From positions 1 through 11,346 of the forward strand of contig CANBUA010000143.1 of the NCBI GenBank assembly GCA_947372535.1: 11,346 bases of DNA, given 5' to 3'. A program made the position numbers and the translations under genes. The notes below the pieces were generated by a model, which did no database searches, was not told the DNA's origin, and saw only the letters and a list, made by a program, of their open reading frames with translations. Positions within the stretch are counted from its first letter, which is position 1. Every line of letters starts with the position of its first letter. This DNA is from Burkholderiales bacterium (GTDB taxonomy: Bacteria > Pseudomonadota > Gammaproteobacteria > Burkholderiales > Burkholderiaceae). Positions 1 to 5,296 of this stretch are shown in pieces.

Positions 1-422
1 GACAGGAAGTGGCTTTGGGCGATGTCGCAGGCGCGTGTCCAGGCCATGCAGGCATCGAGCACGTCGAAGCAATCGACCGAGTCCATGTCCAGGGCCTGGG
101 CCACGAAATAGGCATCGCCAGGTTCGATGAAGCCGCGGCAATTGCCGGCATAGATCAGCAGGTCGATGTCCTGGGGTTCGCAGCCGGCCTGGTCCATGGC
201 TCGGCGGGCGGCCTTGACCATCAGGTCGAGCGGTCGCTCGTCGTCGGCAAACCAGAATCGGTTGGTGATGCCGGTGCCCTCCATCATGCCGCTGACATAA
301 GTCAAGGCTTGATCGAGGTTGCCGTCGAAGATGGCTTCGCTGTTTTTCCTGACCTCGTCGAGCACGTCCTGGTTGCTCATTTGTCTTGAGGCCGGCAGGA
401 AGGTGATGCCGTCGATGTTCAT
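1..422 (-). CDS. FabH-like (KAS III) condensing enzyme, C-terminal part outside window
   Basis: Only the first 140 residues are in the window; the reading frame runs off at position 1. The order of segments fits KAS III. A segment ITNRFW lies near residues 52-57, followed by a helix and QDIDLLIYAGNCRG near 84-97. The putative nucleophile is Cys125 in the motif LDACMAW, matching the FabH cysteine position near residue 112. KAS III enzymes start chains by condensing an acyl-CoA with malonyl-ACP, and relatives perform acyl transfer or late condensation; which applies here cannot be told. The His and Asn of the triad would lie beyond the edge. The start ATG at 422 has no clear Shine-Dalgarno; a second ATG at 380 (Met15) is an alternative. 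It sits 55 bases after the double-dehydratase gene, with a hairpin between. The fold assignment is fairly secure; the substrate is unknown. Confidence 0.8.
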   Translation of the reverse strand, partial: MNIDGITFLPASRQMSNQDVLDEVRKNSEAIFDGNLDQALTYVSGMMEGTGITNRFWFADDERPLDLMVKAARRAMDQAGCEPQDIDLLIYAGNCRGFIEPGDAYFVAQALDMDSVDCFDVLDACMAWTRACDIAQSHFL

Positions 423-448
423 GTCAGTGGTCCAGATAGGTTGAGGGT

Positions 449-470
449 GGCAGACGGCCGGGCCGCTGCC
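449..470 (-). other. Intercistronic GC-rich hairpin
   Basis: Arms 449-453 (ggcag) and 466-470 (ctgcc), plus inner arms 455-459 (cggcc) and 461-465 (ggccg), form a near-perfect 10-bp stem with one bulged base and a minimal loop. It begins 7 bases after the dehydratase stop codon. No T-run follows in the transcribed direction, so it does not look like an intrinsic terminator. It may protect or process the mRNA, or lower expression of the downstream KAS III gene. It could also be chance in GC-rich DNA. Confidence 0.4.
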
Positions 471-477
471 GTTGAAA

Positions 478-1362
478 TCAGCGCGGGTCGGTCATGGCCA
501 CCAGGCTGCCGATACGCAGGATCACCTGATCGCCCAGAAGCGCCTGACCGCTGAAGATCACGCCGTTGCTCAGCATCCGTTCGATGCGCGCCTCGACAGT
601 GAGGGCCACACCGAAAGGCAGGTCGGCCAGCAGTTCGGTCTCACCCACCGAGCCCAGCACGATGTCCATGGGTTGGCGGGTGGCCTGCGACAGGAAGAAC
701 AGCGCAATGCCGGCCTGGCCGATCGATTCGATGATCAATCCATGCGGATAGGTGGTGGGCAGGTGTTCCAGGAACAGCGGCGAAGCCCGGTTAACCACCT
801 TGGTCGCGCGCACCGATTGGCCAGGCACGTGGTCCTGGATCGAATCGATCAACAGGAAGGGGTAGCGGTGCGGCAGGATGCTGCTGAGCTCGCGGTGAGC
901 GATGGGGCGCTCACCAGGCGTTGGGGCCTGTGGCACACCGGCTTGGGCCAGGGCGCGCGAGCCCGGCGTGCAGATCAGGGTGGCGCGCGCCTTGGGCTTG
1001 TCACCCACGCGTGCCAAGGCGGAGATCTCCAGGCAATCGCTGCCCGCCTTTTTGACCGATGCGACCAGCTCGACCACATCGCCCGGCAGCACTGCATCGA
1101 GGTACTGGATGCGCTTGAGCAGGTCCACCGAGGCGGCTTGGCCAAACACCGTGAACGCCAGCTTTTCAGCCAGTTGCATCAAGCGTTCGGCGACCAGGAC
1201 GCCAGGGTAGATCGGGTTGCCCGGGTAGTGGCCCAGCGCAAAGATGTCCGTGCCGCTGACGAGCAGGTGATCGCGGATCTCCTGGACCTCGACGGCGTGC
1301 GCCAGAACGGGGACCGCAGACGCGGCGGCCACAGGTGCTTCTTGAAGGGTTGTTTCGTTCAT
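478..1362 (-). CDS. Double FabZ-like hotdog protein (fused 3-hydroxyacyl-ACP dehydratase domains)
   Basis: This 294-residue protein has two FabZ-type hotdog domains; single FabZ proteins are about half that length. Domain 1 (about residues 25-130) contains GHYPGNPIYPGVLVAE with His45 and Glu59, 14 residues apart as in FabZ, so it looks catalytically complete. Domain 2 (about 155-290) starts with the FabZ signature LPHRYPFLLID and has EHLPTTYPHGLIIESIGQAG with His200 and Glu212. These are only 12 residues apart, so two residues are missing from the active-site loop and its activity is doubtful. The expected reaction is removal of water from 3-hydroxyacyl-ACP in the cytoplasm, giving a trans-2-enoyl chain. 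The ATG at 1362 lies 6 bases after the preceding stop. One active and one altered domain parallels the active/inactive ketosynthase pairs upstream. No ketoreductase that would make its substrate is visible in the window. Confidence 0.88.
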   Translation of the reverse strand: MNETTLQEAPVAAASAVPVLAHAVEVQEIRDHLLVSGTDIFALGHYPGNPIYPGVLVAERLMQLAEKLAFTVFGQAASVDLLKRIQYLDAVLPGDVVELVASVKKAGSDCLEISALARVGDKPKARATLICTPGSRALAQAGVPQAPTPGERPIAHRELSSILPHRYPFLLIDSIQDHVPGQSVRATKVVNRASPLFLEHLPTTYPHGLIIESIGQAGIALFFLSQATRQPMDIVLGSVGETELLADLPFGVALTVEARIERMLSNGVIFSGQALLGDQVILRIGSLVAMTDPR

Positions 1363-1368
1363 GATGGG

Positions 1369-1764
1369 TTACCAGTACCAGACGCAATCGAATCGGCTGA
1401 TGAGCAAGGGCATGTCGCGCTGGCGCATGGGTTGGACGCCCGGCACCAGGACGTCGTCAGGCAGGAGGTCGGCTTCCCAGGCATAGACGGGAACGCCGCG
1501 TGTGAGCAGTTGCTCGACACTGGACTCGTAGTGGGAGATGTCGTTGACGAGCACGTCGCCAATGGACAATTCGACGCGAGGCTGGTCGCGGCGTGCGTAC
1601 AAGGTCGCATCGCCTTTGAGCAGCAGCGCGGTGTTGGCGCCCAAGGTTTGCATCACCCTTGAGAGCCAGACGATGTGCCCGTACTGCTCTTCCACGCTCC
1701 CACGATATGCCCGCTCCACGATGGCCAGCGAGCTTTTGGAGCGCACCCTCCGATGGCCGCTCAT
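1369..1764 (-). CDS. DsrF/TusC-like small protein, copy 2
   Basis: This 131-residue protein is of the DsrE/F/H type. It has an N-terminal strand SLAIVERAYRGS, a long helix (EEQYGHIVWLSRVMQTLG), then the strand-loop LLLKGDATLYA and a later strand LLTRGVPVYAWEADL. That order matches DsrF/TusC. The only cysteine is Cys127, in the C-terminal tail DCVWYW. Standard DsrF/TusC proteins are not known for a C-terminal cysteine, so this is unusual. In the family, the E, F and H subunits assemble into hexamers that pass persulfide sulfur in the cytoplasm. The ATG at 1764 overlaps the stop of the E-like gene (ATGA), implying coupled translation and probably an E-F complex. It is roughly 55-60% identical by eye to the F-like copy at 2201-2608. 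Family assignment is by pattern only. Confidence 0.78.
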   Translation of the reverse strand: MSGHRRVRSKSSLAIVERAYRGSVEEQYGHIVWLSRVMQTLGANTALLLKGDATLYARRDQPRVELSIGDVLVNDISHYESSVEQLLTRGVPVYAWEADLLPDDVLVPGVQPMRQRDMPLLISRFDCVWYW

Positions 1765-2195
1765 GACTTGACCCCGAGCACCAGCGAGACATCCGCGCTG
1801 CTGAGGTAGTGCTGGAAGGTCGCGGAGATCTTGACCTTGACCTGCTCGATCTGCTGAGTGGCGCCACGCTCTTCCATGCAGTAGCGGCAGACCAGCCAAT
1901 CGAGTTGACGGGCACCGTGGCGGCGGAACAGGGCCTGGATCAACTCGGCCGTGTTGGGGTTGAAGGCTTCCGCCTCCTTGGGCAGGAAAGAGTCCTTGGG
2001 ACGCACCAGCGTGGATTGAGACAGGCCCGTGGCGTGGCCGCAGGTCCACACCGTGACATGGTGTCCGCCGGCCAGCGCGGCATTGACCATGCGAAACAGC
2101 GAGGTGACGGTCTCGGATTGGTAGGGCGCGCCCATCATGCCGAAGAAGAAGCTGGGGGCGGGGCTTGGGCCTGGGCGTTGATCAGACGAGGTCAT
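1761..2195 (-). CDS. DsrE-like sulfur-relay protein, copy 2
   Basis: This 144-residue protein has the DrsE-family layout. The first strand SFFFGMMG (residues 15-22) is followed by helix ETVTSLFRMVNAALAGG, strand HHVTVWTCGHATG with Cys52, a variable insert, and strand-turn LDWLVCRYCMEERGA with Cys103 and Cys106. The cysteine after the third strand matches the persulfide-carrying cysteine of DsrE/TusD (Cys78 in TusD), here extended to CxxC. The expected role is a cytoplasmic sulfur acceptor or donor in an E-F complex. The ATG at 2195 follows the preceding stop by 5 bases, with GGTGAG just upstream. A GTG at 2204 overlapping that stop (GTGA) is an alternative adding three residues. The stop is fused to the start of the F-like gene. 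Compared with copy 1, it lacks the fourth cysteine and the long N-terminal extension. Confidence 0.82.
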   Translation of the reverse strand: MTSSDQRPGPSPAPSFFFGMMGAPYQSETVTSLFRMVNAALAGGHHVTVWTCGHATGLSQSTLVRPKDSFLPKEAEAFNPNTAELIQALFRRHGARQLDWLVCRYCMEERGATQQIEQVKVKISATFQHYLSSADVSLVLGVKS

Positions 2196-2200
2196 GGCGC

Positions 2201-2608
2201 TCACCAGTACCAGACGCAGTCGAGGCGGCGGATCAGGTCGATCAAGCCGGCGTTGTCCAGTGATTGCACGCCCGGCACCATGTCCTCAAGCGTCAAACCC
2301 AGGCGATCAAGGTCCCTGCCCCAGACATGCACGGGCACCTGGAGATCGAGCAGGGTCTGGATGCTGGACTCGTAATGGGACAAGGCGCTGATGTGGATGT
2401 CGCCCAGGCTCAGACCTTGGCGCGGCTGGCCCATGGTGGCGTACATGACGGTGTCGCCTTTGAGCAGGATGGACGTGGGCGCGCCCATGGCTTTCATGAT
2501 CTGGGTGAGCCAGACGATGTGGCCATATTGCTCTTCCAGGCTACCCCGGTAAGCCCGCTCCACGATGGACAGCGAGGTCTTGGAGGTGCGCAGTGGCGGC
2601 CGGCTCAT
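2201..2608 (-). CDS. DsrF/TusC-like small protein, copy 1
   Basis: This 135-residue paralogue of the gene at 1369-1764 shares the blocks IVERAYRGS, EEQYGHIVWL, ILLKGDTVMYA and SHYESSIQTLLDLQVPVHVW. It ends in the identical tail DCVWYW. Its single cysteine is Cys131, five residues from the end. The strand-helix-strand pattern fits DsrF/TusC, a non-catalytic or accessory subunit in characterised DsrEFH and TusBCD complexes. The invariant C-terminal cysteine suggests a direct part in sulfur transfer here. The ATG at 2608 overlaps the stop of the E-like gene (ATGA). Likely partner: the E-like protein immediately upstream. The assignment rests on sequence pattern only. Confidence 0.78.
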   Translation of the reverse strand: MSRPPLRTSKTSLSIVERAYRGSLEEQYGHIVWLTQIMKAMGAPTSILLKGDTVMYATMGQPRQGLSLGDIHISALSHYESSIQTLLDLQVPVHVWGRDLDRLGLTLEDMVPGVQSLDNAGLIDLIRRLDCVWYW

Positions 2609-3108
2609 GACTTGACGCCCATCACCAGACTGACCTCGGCCGCGCTCAGGTAGAACTGAAAGGTGAACGGAATCTTGACCTGTACCTCGGGGATGTGCTG
2701 AACCGCCCCGCACTCCTCCGTGCAGTAGCGGCAGACCAGCCATTGCAAGCGGTCTTTGCCGTAACGGCGGAACATCGCCTGGATCATCTCGCCGGTGTCG
2801 GGATTGAAGTCTTCACGCTCCTTGGGCGCGAAATAATCGCGCGGCCTGACCAGCGTGGTCTGCGACATCCCTGTGGCATGGCCGCAGGTCCACACCGTGA
2901 CGTCATGGCCCTGCTGCAAGGCCGACTCGGTCATGCGAAACAGGGAAGTCACGGTCTCGGTCTGCGACGGCGTGCCCACCATGCCGAAAAAGAAGCTGCG
3001 TGCTGAAGCGTCGGAGGGCTTGGCGGGCTGCGGGTGCATGGCGTCGGCCAGCAGGGCAGCACTGGCTTGGGCCGATGGTGCGTGCGTGAGGTGCGATGGA
3101 AGGTTCAC
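2605..3108 (-). CDS. DsrE-like sulfur-relay protein, copy 1
   Basis: With a GTG start this is 167 residues: an Ala/Pro-rich leader of about 37 residues, then the DrsE-type domain. Domain landmarks are SFFFGMVG, helix ETVTSLFRMTESAL, strand VTVWTCGHATG (Cys75), and LQWLVCRYCTEECGA with Cys126, Cys129 and Cys133. The CxxC lies at the position of the sulfur-binding cysteine of DsrE/TusD; the extra Cys133 is absent from copy 2. Expected role: cytoplasmic persulfide carrier, probably in complex with the F-like product whose start overlaps its stop. GTG 3108 is preferred because GGAAAG lies 7 bases upstream and it starts 16 bases after the previous stop. ATG 3039 (starting MHPQPAKP) would give a protein closer in length to copy 2. 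About 70% identical by eye to copy 2 over the domain. Confidence 0.82.
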   Translation of the reverse strand: MNLPSHLTHAPSAQASAALLADAMHPQPAKPSDASARSFFFGMVGTPSQTETVTSLFRMTESALQQGHDVTVWTCGHATGMSQTTLVRPRDYFAPKEREDFNPDTGEMIQAMFRRYGKDRLQWLVCRYCTEECGAVQHIPEVQVKIPFTFQFYLSAAEVSLVMGVKS

Positions 3109-3115
3109 GGGTCTG

Positions 3116-3121
3116 CTTTCC
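3116..3121 (-). promoter_or_regulatory. Ribosome binding site supporting the GTG start at 3108
   Basis: On the minus strand GGAAAG sits 7 bases before the GTG at 3108. The downstream ATG at 3039 has no comparable site. This is the reason for choosing the long form of the E-like protein. Confidence 0.45.
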
Positions 3122-3124
3122 GCG

Positions 3125-3454
3125 TCAGGAGTGCCAGATCGTCTTGACGGCTGGATCGGCCATCGTGGCCACCAGGTCGTCGACACCCGTGACGCTGCCG
3201 ATGTCGCGCGCCAAGGCATGCGGGATGCCGCGAAGGTCGAGCGACACGTCGTCGATGGTGATGCGCAGGGACGCGGTGAACTGCTGGCGCAAGCTCAGCA
3301 AGGCCGCGGCAGATTGGCCGCGCAGCCAGATGACCCCGTTCTGGATCAGGTGCAGGCGCACCGCCGTGCCGGCTTCCAGCAAAGCGCGCACGAGTGCAAG
3401 GAAGTCCTGCACATCACCGGCTTCCCATGGGGAATGTGTTTCGATCATGAGCAT
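3125..3454 (-). CDS. DsrE-superfamily protein without cysteine (DsrE/DsrH-like)
   Basis: With the start at 3454 the protein is 109 residues. It opens directly on a first strand MLMIETHSP, followed by helix VQDFLALVRALLEAG, strand AVRLHLIQNGVIWL, helix SAAALLSLRQQF and strand LRITIDDVSLDLRGI. This is the DsrE/TusD-type order. The segment where DsrE carries its cysteine reads IDDVSLDLRGI, and there is no cysteine in the whole protein. If the family call is right, it is probably a structural subunit or regulator instead of a sulfur carrier. ATG 3454 has GGTGAG 6 bases upstream; a longer version from ATG 3496 adds 14 residues but has no visible Shine-Dalgarno. It lies directly before the first E-like gene, so the five proteins may form an extended DsrEFH-like assembly. 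The family call is less certain than for the E/F genes. Confidence 0.65.
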   Translation of the reverse strand: MLMIETHSPWEAGDVQDFLALVRALLEAGTAVRLHLIQNGVIWLRGQSAAALLSLRQQFTASLRITIDDVSLDLRGIPHALARDIGSVTGVDDLVATMADPAVKTIWHS

Positions 3455-3460
3455 GCGCAG

Positions 3461-3466
3461 CTCACC
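3461..3466 (-). promoter_or_regulatory. Ribosome binding site supporting the start at 3454
   Basis: GGTGAG on the minus strand lies 6 bases before the ATG at 3454. This favours the short form of the cysteine-free DsrE-like protein over the ATG at 3496. Confidence 0.45.
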
Positions 3467-3534
3467 GCTGTCGCCTTCAAGGGTCTGTGGAGTCATGGCG
3501 TGTGGTCGTGTGGCAGTTCAGCAGGTGTGCGGGC

Positions 3535-4227
3535 TCAGCCGCAGCCGCCCGCGTGGTCCAGCATGGCGCGGTTGGGTTGATCGGTCGGTGGCTCGGCGGT
3601 TGGCTGCGCCGATGTGACCTGCGCCACCGCGCCGATGAAATCGGGCAAGCGGTCGATGCCCCAGAATTTTTCGCGACCCACGGTGAAGAATGGGACGCCG
3701 AATACGCTGCCGCGCACGCAATCCTTCAAACATTCAAGGCCTGCCCGGCGCACGTCCACGTCGAGGCTCGCGTGGCGCATCAAGGCACTGTCCAGCGACA
3801 AGGCCTGCCCTGCTTCAGCCACCGTGTCGGGATGGCAGATGTCGCGACCCTGCTGCCAACGCATGGCGGTGATCAGGTCGATGTAGTCGCGCCCTTTGCC
3901 TTGCTGTTCGGCCACCAGGTAGCCCAGGTGTGGCACCTCCCACACCGGCGCGCGGTCCATCGGCCACTGGATCTGCAGGCCGCGCCTGGTCGCCAGGCGC
4001 TTGACATCGCTCAGGATGTAGAGGTGCTTGTCCTTGGACATCGCGGTGTACAGAAAGGCCTCGCCCGCCGCCCCCAGCTCGGCCTGGTAATCGGCGTCGG
4101 GCTCCCAGAAGGGTTTGAGGTCCAGCCTGGCCAGGAGCTTGGGGTAATGCGTCTTCAGGTCATGCCAGGCCAGCCACGAATAGGGGCTGCGCAGCGAGAA
4201 GTAGAAGGTGGGCGCGGGCGCGGTCAT
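3535..4227 (-). CDS. DsbA-fold HCCA isomerase / kappa glutathione transferase-like protein
   Basis: This 230-residue protein begins TFYFSLRSPYSWLA (residues 7-20), the hallmark of 2-hydroxychromene-2-carboxylate isomerases and kappa-class GSTs. There is no CxxC as in DsbA; Ser14 sits at the place of the catalytic serine that activates glutathione. The C-terminal signature VFGVPFFTVGREKFWGIDRL, including the cis-proline, is also present. Characterised relatives use glutathione to isomerise or open aromatic-degradation intermediates. Here, beside ketosynthases and DsrE-like proteins, a thiol-adding or isomerising tailoring step is more plausible, by inference. After the fold there is a Pro/Gln-rich tail ending HAGGCG with Cys229, which the family does not need. 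The chosen ATG 4227 lies 11 bases after the upstream stop; a GTG at 4230 is an alternative. The family call is secure, the substrate unknown. Confidence 0.87.
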   Translation of the reverse strand: MTAPAPTFYFSLRSPYSWLAWHDLKTHYPKLLARLDLKPFWEPDADYQAELGAAGEAFLYTAMSKDKHLYILSDVKRLATRRGLQIQWPMDRAPVWEVPHLGYLVAEQQGKGRDYIDLITAMRWQQGRDICHPDTVAEAGQALSLDSALMRHASLDVDVRRAGLECLKDCVRGSVFGVPFFTVGREKFWGIDRLPDFIGAVAQVTSAQPTAEPPTDQPNRAMLDHAGGCG

Positions 4228-4238
4228 CACAGGCTCAC

Positions 4239-5243
4239 TCAGGTGTTGCGCTTGTCACCACGGATGGCGGCGACCACCTCGGCATCGAACTGCACCAGCG
4301 ACCAGTCGCGTCGGCTGTCAACCACCGCGTAGCCGTGCGTGATGTGGCCGGTGGCCGTGTGGACCAGGCCGCCATGGCGTTCCACGTAGCAATCCATGCG
4401 CGACTTGTAGGTCGTGTCCTTGAAGATGTCTTCCACGGTGAAGACCGTGTAGATGGTCTCTTCCATCATGGCTTCGTCCAGCATCTGCAGGTTGGCCGCC
4501 GGCACCACAGGGATCCACTTCTTGTTCTCCAGCAGGGTGCGGATGGAGATGCCGCGGTCGGCCACGAAAAGGTCCAGTACTTCTTCCATCAGGCGCAGGT
4601 AGCCCGAGTGCTGCATGCGGTCGTTGTAGTGGCAGTAGAAATAAGGGATGTGCCACTTCCACACGAAGGAATTGGTCTTGTCGGCGCCCAGGGCGGCTAG
4701 CACTTCGGGTGCGACCACGCCAGGTGAGCGGGCCAGGTTCAGGCTGGGGATGGACTTGCGCTCGCCGCGCTGGATGCGCGAGACGGTGTAGCGGTCGATG
4801 CGCGGGTCGCGCTCGGCCGTTCCGGCGTGCGCGGTGACCACGCTGTCGTCCAGTCGGAAAACCACGTTGACCGTGCCCGTCAGCGCCTTGACGGGCTTGC
4901 CATCGCGCTCGACCATCAGCTCGATGCCCAGCACAATTTCTTCATCGGTGGGCTTGCCCTTTGGGATCACATTGATGTCAACTGTGTCGTCCATGTGCAG
5001 CGCGTGCAGGATGCGCACATTGGAATTGACGATCTCCAGGCACAGGCCTTTTTCTTCGTACAAGGGACGGGGCGACAGTCCTTGTGTGCGGAAGTGCTCC
5101 AGCACGGCCTCTTCGACGCAGTACATCACGTGTTTGAAGCCGATCCAGGTGCAGATGTTGGAGCCTTCGAAGCGAGGCTTGACGCGGGCGGTGGTCTGCT
5201 CAAGCTGGATGGGCTGGGGGGCGGTCAAAGCGTTCATGGTCAT
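4239..5243 (-). CDS. Double-hotdog acyl-thioesterase-like protein
   Basis: This 334-residue protein has two 4HBT-type hotdog halves. In the first, NICTWIGFKHVMYCVEEAVLEHF (about residues 29-51) takes the place of the usual D..GH.nN..Y...ee motif, with strands VRILHALHMDDTVDINV following. In the second, YCHYNDRMQHSGYLRLMEEV (about 203-222) is a good match, with Asp208, His212 and Glu220/221 as candidate active-site residues. Such proteins hydrolyse acyl-CoA or acyl-ACP thioesters, so chain release or editing is the likely role. The first half lacks the Asp and may only be structural. The ATG at 5243 has a weak GGA upstream; ATG 5237 and a GTG at 5306, which would overlap the hydrolase gene, are alternatives. 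The 53-base gap before it is AT-richer than its surroundings and could hold an internal promoter, but I see no convincing boxes. Confidence 0.8.
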   Translation of the reverse strand: MTMNALTAPQPIQLEQTTARVKPRFEGSNICTWIGFKHVMYCVEEAVLEHFRTQGLSPRPLYEEKGLCLEIVNSNVRILHALHMDDTVDINVIPKGKPTDEEIVLGIELMVERDGKPVKALTGTVNVVFRLDDSVVTAHAGTAERDPRIDRYTVSRIQRGERKSIPSLNLARSPGVVAPEVLAALGADKTNSFVWKWHIPYFYCHYNDRMQHSGYLRLMEEVLDLFVADRGISIRTLLENKKWIPVVPAANLQMLDEAMMEETIYTVFTVEDIFKDTTYKSRMDCYVERHGGLVHTATGHITHGYAVVDSRRDWSLVQFDAEVVAAIRGDKRNT

Positions 5244-5296
5244 GTGTTCCGGTATGTGTGTTTTGAAAGACAGGGACTGAAAAGAAATCGTTGGAC

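Larger units (their letters stand above)
1369..3108 (-). repeat. Tandem duplication of an E-like/F-like gene pair
   Basis: The block 2201-3108 (E-like then F-like) is repeated as 1369-2195 (E-like then F-like) in the same order and orientation. Each pair has the same internal ATGA overlap. By eye, the aligned E proteins are about 70% identical and the F proteins about 55-60%, so this is an old duplication with divergence. It is a duplication of genes, not a short DNA repeat. Confidence 0.85.

Noticed and set aside
449..470. Intrinsic terminator at the hairpin
   Set aside because: No run of T follows the stem in the direction of transcription.
472..1662. Long plus-strand open frames (for example 472-1662, 8311-9384, 9394-10341, 4827-5516)
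   Set aside because: They lie antisense to genes with clear family motifs, have low-complexity Arg/His/Gly/Asp-rich translations and match no family; they are byproducts of high GC content.
1369..3496. A dissimilatory sulfite reductase (dsr) or tRNA-thiolation (tus) operon
   Set aside because: No dsrAB, dsrC, tusA, tusE or mnmA-like gene is present, the E/F genes are duplicated, and the neighbours are acyl-chain biosynthesis genes.
5244..5296. Internal promoter in the AT-richer gap before the double-hotdog gene
   Set aside because: No convincing -35/-10 pair with proper spacing could be found by eye.
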